From Bacillaceae bacterium UBA7792 (GTDB lineage Bacteria > Bacillota > Bacilli > Bacillales > Cytobacillaceae): a DNA stretch of 10,245 nucleotides. Below the pieces are notes generated by a model. It saw only the letters and a list, made by a program, of their open reading frames with translations. It searched no databases and was not told the DNA's origin. The position numbers and the translations under genes are program-made. Each line of letters opens with the position of its first letter. Within the stretch, counting starts at the first letter, position 1. The stretch lies in the NCBI GenBank assembly GCA_002480735.1, contig DLCS01000079.1, positions 1-10,245 of the forward strand. The letters are read 5' to 3'. Shown here one piece after another: positions 1 through 5,814 of the stretch.

Positions 1-51
1 CTCAAACATTGTTGCTTTTGAACAATAATTATTAGGAGAGGCCCTATTAAA

Positions 52-74
52 AAAAGCGCCTTATGAGCGCTTTT
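52..74 (-). terminator. Intrinsic terminator of the DegV-family gene
   Basis: Arms AAAAGCGC (52-59) and GCGCTTTT (67-74) form a perfect 8-bp stem with a 7-nt loop. Read on the minus strand, the stem runs into a U-tract made by the A-run at 49-55. The plus-strand side has only four T residues and then CCTC, so this works best for minus-strand transcription. The promoter-proximal arm lies inside the last codons of the DegV-family gene and the stop codon is in the loop. Confidence 0.85.
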
Positions 75-921
75 CCTCGAGTCCATTATACCAGCTTATT
101 CCGATTGTATCTTCCCCTGCGTGAACACCAATTGTGGCCCCGAGTGGATGACAGCTAAAGCGGATGCTAGAAAATATACCTTCTAGCTCCTCTTTCCATC
201 GCAGTGCTTCTCTGTCATGCAGTCCGTATAATAAATAGACCTCGCTAATTTTGAACTTTTTATAGGATTCCTGTAGGTAGCCAAAAATCTTTTCTTTTGC
301 TTTCTTCTCGCTACGAGCTTTTTCTTTAATCGATAAGACTCCATCTGCAACCTGGATAATGGGCTTAATATTAAGCATGCTTCCTAGGAAAAACTGTATA
401 CCAGACATTCTTCCGCTTCGATGAAGCTGTTCTAGACTGCCAACAAGAACGTAAGCTTCATACGTTTCTCTTAATCTTTCAAGCTTCTCCTTAATGACTT
501 CAATATGGAGTCCCGATGCAAACCATTCCATCCCCTTCTTTATTTGCACAGTTAATGGATAGGTTAGGATTTTCGAATCGATTGTGAGAACAGGAATATC
601 GACGAGCTGAGCGGCCTGCTCACTTGAAGAAACGGTCCCGCTAAGCTTCGAGGATACCAAAATGGAAATGACATAATCATAGTTTTCTTGCAACTTTTCG
701 TACAGGTTCTTGAATTCACCTACAGAAGGCTGTGACGTTTTTGGTGGAATTTTGAGCGTCTTTAACCTCTGGAATAGCTCATCCGGAGTTAAATCGATTT
801 TGTCCAAGTATTGCTCATTATCTAAATGTATGGACATTGGTACCGTATACAAATCCGGATGCTTTAATAGCTTATCATCAAGGCTCGCTGTACTATCTGT
901 TACCCAAGCAATTTTTTTCAC
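61..921 (-). CDS. DegV family fatty-acid-binding protein
   Basis: Soluble cytoplasmic protein of the DegV family. Characterised members (FakB) bind a single fatty acid and present it to the FakA kinase for phosphorylation; other paralogues have no assigned ligand. Visible family motifs, numbered from the GTG start: TDSTASL at residues 8-14, TSQPSVGEF at 62-70, SSKLSGT at 90-96, GSLEQLHRSGRMSG at 161-174 and GATIGVHAGEDTIG near the C-terminus (261-274). These line the lipid pocket in known structures. I chose the GTG at 919-921 because AAAAGGGG sits 7 nt upstream; an ATG at 958-960 would add 13 residues but has no ribosome binding site. The resulting 286 residues match the usual length of about 280-290. 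Bacilli carry several DegV paralogues, so I give no symbol. No fakA-type kinase gene is in the window. It may be co-transcribed with the upstream 174-residue gene, since the 115 bp between the GTG start and that gene's stop shows no terminator. Confidence 0.9.
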   Translation of the reverse strand: MKKIAWVTDSTASLDDKLLKHPDLYTVPMSIHLDNEQYLDKIDLTPDELFQRLKTLKIPPKTSQPSVGEFKNLYEKLQENYDYVISILVSSKLSGTVSSSEQAAQLVDIPVLTIDSKILTYPLTVQIKKGMEWFASGLHIEVIKEKLERLRETYEAYVLVGSLEQLHRSGRMSGIQFFLGSMLNIKPIIQVADGVLSIKEKARSEKKAKEKIFGYLQESYKKFKISEVYLLYGLHDREALRWKEELEGIFSSIRFSCHPLGATIGVHAGEDTIGISWYNGLEEKRS

Positions 922-928
922 CTTCTCG

Positions 929-936
929 CCCCTTTT
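929..936 (-). promoter_or_regulatory. Ribosome binding site deciding the GTG start of the DegV gene
   Basis: AAAAGGGG on the minus strand is followed by a 7-nt spacer and GTG at 919-921. The upstream ATG at 958-960 is preceded by TACTAATAATAG, which has no Shine-Dalgarno match. The spacing and the DegV N-terminal consensus (a short beta strand leading into TDST) both favour GTG. Confidence 0.75.
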
Positions 937-1036
937 AAAAAAGAATAAAATTTGTTTCATCTATTATTAGTACTTGGTCATAAAAATAGATACTAAATAT
1001 AGTTTACACGGATTTTCTTTTTAGGGCTAGTTATTT

Positions 1037-1561
1037 TTAAACAAGAAGAGAATTTAACTTAGCTAATGTTTCCGTTATATAGTCGAGCATGACGATTAAA
1101 TCATCCATTTGTTCCTCCAATATTAGGCGATTAAATTCGATCGTTATTTCATTTGAGACCCATCTCAAATTGTCGGTTGGATCATGGCTAATCCTCTGAG
1201 AAATATGGCGTTCAACACCCCAAATGTTTCTAAGCTGATGATCTATCTCCTTGTAGATTTCCCGCTTGTTCTCATGCTTCATATGAAAAACAATTGCTAG
1301 ATGGGCCCCAGCTAATGGGCCATTAAGCTGAGTTCGGAGCAGCTCTGAAGCGAGATTTTCCAATTTAGCATCTAGTATTAAAGTACAATAAACCTTCGAC
1401 TCCCTCGTCTCTGCAAAATTGATCGAATAGCTCCTAGTTAATTTTGCGATATTCACCACATCGTTTCGATCTAGGATCGCAATTTCACCAGCTAAGTCAC
1501 GGTCATACAGTGCTCCCTCAAGCACAACCTTCATATTATCAAAAGCCGTAGGATCGAACAT
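1037..1561 (-). CDS. Unrecognised 174-residue cytoplasmic protein
   Basis: I do not recognise this family. The frame is convincing: a strong AAGGAGG sits 6 nt before the ATG, and the reading frame fills the space between two other minus-strand genes. The product is 174 residues with no signal peptide, membrane segment, Cys cluster or nucleotide-binding motif. The N-terminal 60 or so residues alternate short hydrophobic stretches typical of beta strands. The middle (about 63-95) has a small hydrophobic core (CTLILDAKLENLASELL, then LAGAHLAIVFHM). The C-terminal third (about 100-174) is rich in charged, helix-prone residues, ending in a leucine-rich helix. Two Cys codons at most are present and no obvious catalytic triad. 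It lies downstream of fhs, separated by a hairpin, and upstream of the DegV gene, with which it may share a transcript. Codon use looks like that of the neighbours, with no sign of recent transfer. Confidence 0.8.
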   Translation of the reverse strand: MFDPTAFDNMKVVLEGALYDRDLAGEIAILDRNDVVNIAKLTRSYSINFAETRESKVYCTLILDAKLENLASELLRTQLNGPLAGAHLAIVFHMKHENKREIYKEIDHQLRNIWGVERHISQRISHDPTDNLRWVSNEITIEFNRLILEEQMDDLIVMLDYITETLAKLNSLLV

Positions 1562-1566
1562 GTAAT

Positions 1567-1574
1567 ACCTCCTT
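1567..1574 (-). promoter_or_regulatory. Strong ribosome binding site of the 174-residue gene
   Basis: AAGGAGGT on the minus strand, 5 nt before the ATG at 1559-1561, close to the full anti-Shine-Dalgarno complement. It is the strongest ribosome binding site in the window and supports this start. It begins only 9 nt after the base of the upstream hairpin. Confidence 0.8.
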
Positions 1575-1583
1575 ACAAAAGAA

Positions 1584-1607
1584 GCGATAAGGTATCTACC
1601 TTACCGC
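1584..1607 (-). terminator. Hairpin after fhs, probable terminator or attenuator
   Basis: On the minus strand, arms GCGGTAAGGT and ACCTTATCGC pair over 10 bp (one G-U wobble) around the tetraloop AGAT, followed by TTCTTTTG. It starts 10 nt after the fhs stop codon. The wobble pairs only in minus-strand RNA (it is a C-A mismatch in plus-strand RNA), consistent with fhs transcription. The U-tract is interrupted by one C, so termination may be partial and allow read-through into the 174-residue gene. Confidence 0.6.
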
Positions 1608-1616
1608 CTTACAGAT

Positions 1617-3305
1617 TTAAAATAATCCAATCGCATTCCCTTGGTCATCAACATCCATTTTTAGCGCCGCAGGAACCTTTGGAAGTCCTGGCATCGTCAT
1701 CACATCACCTGTTAAAGCTACGATAAAGCCTGCTCCAACGGATGCCTTTAGCTCTCGCACAGTAACTGTAAAGTCTGTCGGTCTCCCTAGCTTGGTAGGA
1801 TCATCTGATAAGGAATATTGCGTTTTCGCCATACATACGGGTAAGTTGCCCCAACCGAAGCGTTCAAATTCAGCGATTTGCTTCTTCGCTTTTGTTGAAA
1901 ACTCAACACCGCTACCGCCATATACCTTTTGAACAATGGCAGTAATTTTCTCCTCAATAGAATCAGATAGATCGTATATTGGTGCGAAGTCTCTTTCTTC
2001 CTTTTCAATAACCTCAAGCAGCCTTTGGGCTAGTGCGATGCCGCCTTCTCCACCCTTTTCCCAAACCTCGGTCAGTTCAACAGGCAGATGGTATTGCTTG
2101 CATAGTTCAAGCAATGTATTCGCTTCTAAATCCGTATCCGTTATAAATTTATTGATAGCAACAACGAACGGGAGTCCAAAGCTTGCAATCGTTTCAGCAT
2201 GCTTGCGAAGATTTTCAAAACCTGCCTTCAGGCTTTCAATATTTTCATTCCCAAGCTCCTGCTTAGGAACACCACCGTGCATCTTAAGGGCCCGTATCGT
2301 TGCAACAATGACGACCGCACTCGGTTCAAAGCCTGCCGCACGCGTCTTAATATTGAGAAATTTCTCCGCACCCAAATCCGCTCCAAATCCAGCCTCTGTC
2401 ACAACATAATCTGCCAATTTCGAAGCGGCTACTGTGGCAATTACACTGTTGCAGCCATGAGCGATGTTGGCAAAGGGACCGCCATGGACAAGAGCTGGTG
2501 TGTGCTCAATCGTTTGAACAAGGTTTGGTTTAACCGCATCCTTCAATAGAAGGGTCAGCGCACCTTCCACACCCAGATCACCAACCGTCACAGGCTCCTT
2601 CTCCATATTATAGGCGACAACCATTTTAGATAATCTTTCTCTTAAATTATGTAGATCCGTTGCTAAACATAAAACGGCCATAATTTCTGATGCCACAGTG
2701 ATGTCAAAGCCATCCTCACGTGGGACCCCTTGCATTGGTCCCCCTAAGCCAACCACAACCTTTCGAAGTGCCCGGTCATTTAAGTCAAGGGCCCTTTTCC
2801 AGACAATTCTCCTTTGGTCAATTCTCAGTTCATTCCCCTGCTGCAGGTGGTTATCAATAAGCGCTGCTAGAGCATTATTCGCCGAGGTGATCGCATGAAA
2901 ATCCCCTGTAAAATGAAGATTAATGTCCTCCATCGGAAGGACCTGTGCATAGCCTCCACCTGTTGCCCCACCCTTAATTCCCATGGTCGGACCTAATGAC
3001 GGCTCTCTAAGGGCAATCATGACCTTCTTATCTAATCTATGTAATGCATCTCCTAGACCGACCGTCACGGTGGATTTACCTTCCCCAGCCGGTGTGGGAT
3101 TGATCGCTGTAACAAGGATCACTTTTCCAGCTTCCTTTGTTTGAAGCTTTGTAATCGTTTTTGATGAAAGCTTGGCCTTATATTTCCCGTATAACTCAAT
3201 ATCATCTTCTGTTAATTCTAGCTGCTTAGCAATTTCTAAAATGGGCTTCATCTTTGCTGCTTGAGCAATCTCAATGTCTGATTTAATCTTTACATGCAAA
3301 CTCAT
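1617..3305 (-). CDS. fhs: Formate-tetrahydrofolate ligase
   Basis: Cytosolic enzyme that joins formate to tetrahydrofolate using ATP, giving 10-formyl-THF for purines, initiator tRNA formylation and, after reduction, serine and methionine methyl groups. The 562 residues match the usual length of about 555-560. The ATP-binding loop TPAGEGKST is at residues 71-79. The first family signature, [11 protein letters not shown], is at 109-119, and the second, [12 protein letters not shown], is at 334-345. [11 protein letters not shown], a conserved segment, lies near 274-284. The frame is intact with no missing key residue visible. The ATG is preceded by a G-rich site (GGGGGG, 8 nt upstream). It is transcribed divergently from metA, which links formate assimilation with methionine synthesis at one control region. 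As I recall, B. subtilis itself lacks fhs while many other Bacillaceae carry it, so the organism is probably not B. subtilis. Confidence 0.97.
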   Translation of the reverse strand: MSLHVKIKSDIEIAQAAKMKPILEIAKQLELTEDDIELYGKYKAKLSSKTITKLQTKEAGKVILVTAINPTPAGEGKSTVTVGLGDALHRLDKKVMIALREPSLGPTMGIKGGATGGGYAQVLPMEDINLHFTGDFHAITSANNALAALIDNHLQQGNELRIDQRRIVWKRALDLNDRALRKVVVGLGGPMQGVPREDGFDITVASEIMAVLCLATDLHNLRERLSKMVVAYNMEKEPVTVGDLGVEGALTLLLKDAVKPNLVQTIEHTPALVHGGPFANIAHGCNSVIATVAASKLADYVVTEAGFGADLGAEKFLNIKTRAAGFEPSAVVIVATIRALKMHGGVPKQELGNENIESLKAGFENLRKHAETIASFGLPFVVAINKFITDTDLEANTLLELCKQYHLPVELTEVWEKGGEGGIALAQRLLEVIEKEERDFAPIYDLSDSIEEKITAIVQKVYGGSGVEFSTKAKKQIAEFERFGWGNLPVCMAKTQYSLSDDPTKLGRPTDFTVTVRELKASVGAGFIVALTGDVMTMPGLPKVPAALKMDVDDQGNAIGLF

Positions 3306-3343
3306 TCCAATATCCCCCCATACTAAAGCTATGTAGCATTTCT

Positions 3344-3372
3344 ATTGTATCATTTGCTTTAGATATATAGGA
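3344..3372 (-). promoter_or_regulatory. Putative extended -10 promoter for fhs
   Basis: Minus-strand TG-A-TACAAT (TACAAT at 3344-3349, TG at 3351-3352) resembles a sigma-A extended -10 element, 38 bp upstream of the fhs ATG. The -35 position (about 3367-3373) reads TTCCTA or TCCTAT and is a poor match, as is tolerated with an extended -10. This is an inference from sequence alone. Confidence 0.45.
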
Positions 3373-3376
3373 ATAT

Positions 3377-3388
3377 CTTTTGCAAAAG
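3377..3388. promoter_or_regulatory. 12-bp perfect palindrome between the fhs and metA promoters
   Basis: CTTTTGCAAAAG is its own reverse complement. It lies just upstream of the metA -35 (3391-3396) and just upstream of the putative fhs promoter, so a dimeric regulator bound here could reach both genes. No regulator can be named from the sequence. Confidence 0.3.
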
Positions 3389-3390
3389 GA

Positions 3391-3419
3391 TTGATACATT
3401 AGTCAAACGACTATATAAT
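3391..3419 (+). promoter_or_regulatory. Near-consensus sigma-A promoter of metA
   Basis: TTGATA (3391-3396), a 17-bp spacer and TATAAT (3414-3419) make the best promoter in the window. Transcription would start near 3426, leaving only about 30 nt of leader before the metA start codon. The spacer ends with an inverted repeat, TAGTC-AAAC-GACTA (3400-3413), which could be an operator. Confidence 0.8.
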
Positions 3420-3443
3420 TAAAAATATTGAAAATTCGAATAA

Positions 3444-3447
3444 GGAG
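3444..3447 (+). promoter_or_regulatory. Ribosome binding site supporting the TTG start of metA
   Basis: AAGGAG at 3442-3447 lies 8 nt before TTG at 3456-3458. The family's conserved N-terminus, beginning with MPIKIP and leading to LLPAREIL, starts exactly at this TTG, and no ATG lies nearby in frame. Confidence 0.85.
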
Positions 3448-3455
3448 ATGATCAC

Positions 3456-4364
3456 TTGCCTATTAAAATACCTAAGCTCCTTCCCGCTCGAGAGATTCTA
3501 GAAAATGAGAATATTTTTATCATGGATGAAGCAAGGGCGAATTCACAGGATATTCGGCCTTTAAATATTATTATATTGAATCTCATGCCGGAAAAGGAGA
3601 GAACAGAAGCTCAAATATTGCGGCTGTTAGGAAATACTCCCTTGCAGGTGAACGTTTCCTTTCTGCAAATGGCCACACATCAATCAAAAAATACGAGTCA
3701 GCTACATCTCGACCAGTTTTACACGAAGTTTCCTTACATTAAGAATCGTAAGTTTGATGGCATGATCGTGACGGGAGCACCGGTTGAAATGCTTCCATTC
3801 GAAGAGGTGGATTATTGGGAGGAGCTTACCGAGATCATGAACTGGTCGAAAACGAATGTAACCTCAACCCTTCATATTTGCTGGGGTGCACAAGCGGCTC
3901 TCTACCACCATTTCGGAATCGATAAATTTGAGCTGCCACGGAAATGCTCGGGGGTTTTCTCTCACGTCGTTGCGGATCGGTCTGAGAAACTACTAAGAGG
4001 CTTTGATGATGAATTTTTGGCACCCCATTCCAGATATACAGATGTAGAACGAAGTCAAATCGAGGAGCATGATGAAATTAAGCTTCTTTCCTATTCAGAA
4101 GAAGCAGGGCCTTTTATTATGAGTGCAGGCAATGGTAAGCAAATTATGATTACAGGGCACTTAGAATATGATGCTTCGACTCTAGCAGATGAGTATAGTC
4201 GTGACCGTCAACGTGGACTCGAAATTCACCTTCCAGAGCATTATTTTCCAAAAAATGATCCAAACCGAGCTCCGTTGAACCGCTGGCGCTCTCATGCCCA
4301 TCTACTGTTTTCTAACTGGCTGAATTACTATGTATACCAAGAAACACCGTATGAGTGGGAGTAA
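3456..4364 (+). CDS. metA: Homoserine O-acetyltransferase (MetA type)
   Basis: Cytosolic enzyme that acylates homoserine, the committed step of methionine synthesis. It belongs to the MetA family (glutamine-amidotransferase-like fold), often labelled homoserine O-succinyltransferase. Catalytic Cys142 sits in [10 protein letters not shown]; His235 and Glu237 are in GHLEYD, completing the expected triad. Residue 111 is Glu (GAPVE, 107-111). In characterised members Glu111 goes with acetyl-CoA and Gly111 with succinyl-CoA, so acetyltransferase activity is the better call (also known as metAA). The 302 residues are the usual length and the frame is intact. The start is TTG, with AAGGAG 8 nt upstream. 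It has its own near-consensus promoter, is divergent from fhs, and ends at a strong hairpin shared with the AIM24 gene. The leader is too short for an S-box or T-box, although the B. subtilis metA, as I recall, is controlled by an S-box. Confidence 0.96.
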   Translation: MPIKIPKLLPAREILENENIFIMDEARANSQDIRPLNIIILNLMPEKERTEAQILRLLGNTPLQVNVSFLQMATHQSKNTSQLHLDQFYTKFPYIKNRKFDGMIVTGAPVEMLPFEEVDYWEELTEIMNWSKTNVTSTLHICWGAQAALYHHFGIDKFELPRKCSGVFSHVVADRSEKLLRGFDDEFLAPHSRYTDVERSQIEEHDEIKLLSYSEEAGPFIMSAGNGKQIMITGHLEYDASTLADEYSRDRQRGLEIHLPEHYFPKNDPNRAPLNRWRSHAHLLFSNWLNYYVYQETPYEWE

Positions 4365-4415
4365 AAAAAGAGATTCCTAGTTGCGATTAGCTACCGAAAA
4401 GAACGCATCAAACAA

Positions 4416-4455
4416 AATTACGGTCGCCAACAACCTACCATTGGCGACCGTAATT
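4416..4455. terminator. Bidirectional intrinsic terminator between metA and the AIM24 gene
   Basis: Arms AATTACGGTCGCCAA (4416-4430) and TTGGCGACCGTAATT (4441-4455) form a perfect 15-bp stem with a 10-nt loop. It is followed by ATTTTCT on the plus strand and by TTGTTTGATG on the minus strand. It lies between two converging genes: 51 nt after the metA stop and 5 nt after the AIM24 gene stop. One element therefore probably ends both transcripts. Confidence 0.85.
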
Positions 4456-4460
4456 ATTTT

Positions 4461-5156
4461 CTAGCCTTGTTGCTGGGAATAATAGACTTCCTCAAATGGC
4501 TGCACCACAACAAATCCATTCCCGGAGAACTTCATTTGGATCGACTCTCCGCTTCCTCTGCCCAAGAATGTCTTAAAGGAAATATCTGTTACAAATTCTG
4601 GTTCTAGAGATCCTGACCATGCGACAGTGGCATTCGGATCGGTAAATACCGGGTTGTCAGGGGTAACGAGTAAGGTTAAAGGCTCGTAATGGGAGGTGAT
4701 CGCAACCATCCCATGCCCGTCAAGACGTACATTAAATAAACCACCCGACATCATGCCCGCAATCTTTCTCATCAGCTTAATATCCCAGTTGATGGAAGGC
4801 TCGAACGCAAGCAGATCATTTCCATTTACAAAAATGGAATCGCCTTGCAAATGTAAAATAGAAATCTTTTTACCTTGGTCAGCAACATATAGCTTCCCAT
4901 TACCTGTTGCTTTCATGAGGGCAGTCCCTTCACCTGTCAATGCTTTTTTGAACATTTTTCCGAGACCATGCTCTAAAATGCCCTCCCGTTCAAACTTGAT
5001 GCTGCCGCGATAAGAAATCATCGACCCAGCCTTCGCCCAAATTTGTCCGTTAAGGTTAATCTCCAGCATTCTTTGAGTTTCTAATTCAAATAGCCCCTCG
5101 CCTTTATCCTGCTGCTGGGTTTGCTTGACAAATTCCTCCATTGAATATCGACTCAT
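4461..5156 (-). CDS. AIM24 family protein
   Basis: Member of the AIM24 family, named from a yeast mitochondrial protein; the bacterial role is not established, and this entry assigns none. It is a 231-residue beta-rich protein without signal peptide or membrane segment. Family features visible: GQIWAKAGSMISYRGSIKFEREG at about 37-59, a GNG-KLYVAD strand pair at 85-93, GLFNVRLDGHGMVAI at 139-153, and the C-terminal GRGSGESIQMKFSGNGFVVVQ at 199-219, a Gly-rich repeat typical of the fold. The first 20 residues are polar and Gln-rich. The ATG is preceded by AAAGGAG with 7 nt spacing. It follows mntR on the same strand at a 65-bp gap with no visible terminator, so it is probably co-transcribed with mntR; that does not prove a manganese role. 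Confidence 0.9.
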   Translation of the reverse strand: MSRYSMEEFVKQTQQQDKGEGLFELETQRMLEINLNGQIWAKAGSMISYRGSIKFEREGILEHGLGKMFKKALTGEGTALMKATGNGKLYVADQGKKISILHLQGDSIFVNGNDLLAFEPSINWDIKLMRKIAGMMSGGLFNVRLDGHGMVAITSHYEPLTLLVTPDNPVFTDPNATVAWSGSLEPEFVTDISFKTFLGRGSGESIQMKFSGNGFVVVQPFEEVYYSQQQG

Positions 5157-5221
5157 ACGCCCACTCCTTTAATAGCGATTCTCCTAAATCATAAGCAGCC
5201 ATCCATAAGAAAAGAACCCTT

Positions 5222-5647
5222 TTATTCCTGCTCCTCATTTCTCCTTTGAATTTCTCTTAATGCCTCAATTCGGCTTTCATCCTCTTCAAAAAATTGTACG
5301 AGGTCTCCAATACGATCAATCGCATTCCAGCTTAAATGATGCTCTATTCCTTCGACATCGTCATAAATATTTTCCTCTATAACACCAATCGTTCGCAAAA
5401 GCTGCTCCAATAGATCATGACGGTAGACTAAGCGCTTGCCAATTTTCTTTCCTTTAGCGGTGAGGTCAAATCCTCGATATTTTTCATATGTTAAATACTC
5501 ATTTTTATCTAATTTCTGCACCATTTTTGTCACAGATGAGGGATGTACCGATAAAGCCTCCGCAATATCCGAAACGCGAGCGTAGCCTTTTTCTTCAATT
5601 AATAAATATATTTGTTCAATGTAATCTTCCATACTTGGTGTTGGCAT
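5222..5647 (-). CDS. mntR: Manganese-responsive transcriptional regulator MntR
   Basis: Cytoplasmic DtxR-family repressor that binds Mn(II) and shuts off manganese uptake genes (mntH and mntABCD in B. subtilis). The 141 residues hold an N-terminal winged helix-turn-helix (about 1-70; recognition region [20 protein letters not shown]) followed by the metal-binding and dimerisation domain. All six metal ligands known from B. subtilis MntR are present at the same numbers: Asp8, Glu11, His77, Glu99, Glu102 and His103. There is no C-terminal SH3-like domain, as expected for MntR rather than DtxR or IdeR. The ATG at 5645-5647 was chosen because GGAGGG sits 6 nt upstream and the protein then begins [14 protein letters not shown], as in the family. 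An in-frame TTG at 5720-5722 adds 25 Cys-rich residues without a ribosome binding site and is rejected. No manganese transporter is in the window, so its targets must lie elsewhere. Confidence 0.97.
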   Translation of the reverse strand: MPTPSMEDYIEQIYLLIEEKGYARVSDIAEALSVHPSSVTKMVQKLDKNEYLTYEKYRGFDLTAKGKKIGKRLVYRHDLLEQLLRTIGVIEENIYDDVEGIEHHLSWNAIDRIGDLVQFFEEDESRIEALREIQRRNEEQE

Positions 5648-5653
5648 CGGACA

Positions 5654-5659
5654 CCCTCC
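5654..5659 (-). promoter_or_regulatory. Ribosome binding site setting the mntR start
   Basis: GGAGGG on the minus strand with a 6-nt spacer (TGTCCG) to the ATG at 5645-5647. This decides against the longer 166-residue reading that begins at TTG 5720-5722. Confidence 0.85.
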
Positions 5660-5687
5660 AATATCACATTTTGCACAAGAAACCGAA

Positions 5688-5707
5688 TGGACTTTGCATA
5701 AAGTCCA
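5688..5707. promoter_or_regulatory. Perfect 8-bp inverted repeat upstream of mntR
   Basis: Arms TGGACTTT (5688-5695) and AAAGTCCA (5700-5707) flank the 4-nt centre GCAT. The element is 40 nt upstream of the mntR start codon. It could be an operator or a hairpin in the mRNA leader. It is not followed by a U-tract, so it is not a terminator. The published MntR box has a TTTGCCTTAAGG-like core; this site shares only TTTGC, so MntR binding is not shown. Confidence 0.45.
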
Positions 5708-5747
5708 CCTGATACTACCCAACTAATTGGTTTCTCAAGATTGTCTA

Positions 5748-5761
5748 AGTAAAAGTTTACT
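5748..5761. promoter_or_regulatory. 14-bp inverted repeat in the topB-mntR gap
   Basis: AGTAAA-AG-TTTACT (arms 5748-5753 and 5756-5761) overlaps a minus-strand TATAGT (5758-5763), a possible -10 for mntR with no good -35. The position would suit an operator. The 167-bp gap holds no recognisable gene and no clear topB terminator. Confidence 0.25.
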
Positions 5762-5814
5762 ATAGAAAGAAACGGGAGACAAGGTAATATAAGGGTATAC
5801 AGCAACAGCGTGAT

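Noticed and set aside
710..970. An 86-codon plus-strand reading frame opposite the DegV gene
   Set aside because: It overlaps the conserved N-terminus of DegV in antisense and has no ribosome binding site or recognisable product.
1936..2898. Several plus-strand reading frames of 66-157 codons opposite fhs
   Set aside because: They lie antisense to a well-conserved enzyme, have shadow-like low-complexity composition rich in Ser, Pro and Arg, and show no convincing ribosome binding sites.
3420..3455. A possible SAM or T-box riboswitch before metA
   Set aside because: The predicted leader is about 30 nt, and no conserved S-box or T-box sequence or terminator hairpin is present between the promoter and the gene.
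5648..5722. An N-terminal extension of MntR with four Cys residues from a TTG at 5720-5722
   Set aside because: No ribosome binding site precedes the TTG, while GGAGGG precedes the internal ATG. MntR proteins begin at the equivalent of that ATG, and the metal ligands then fall at canonical numbers. The extension also runs through the palindrome at 5688-5707.
5599..5805. A 68-residue minus-strand reading frame in the topB-mntR gap
   Set aside because: It starts at TTG with no ribosome binding site, overlaps the mntR start in another frame, and has no recognisable feature.
5708..5814. A terminator directly after topB
   Set aside because: I found no GC-rich stem followed by a U-tract on the minus strand. 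Short repeats here look like possible operators, so read-through from topB to mntR stays open.
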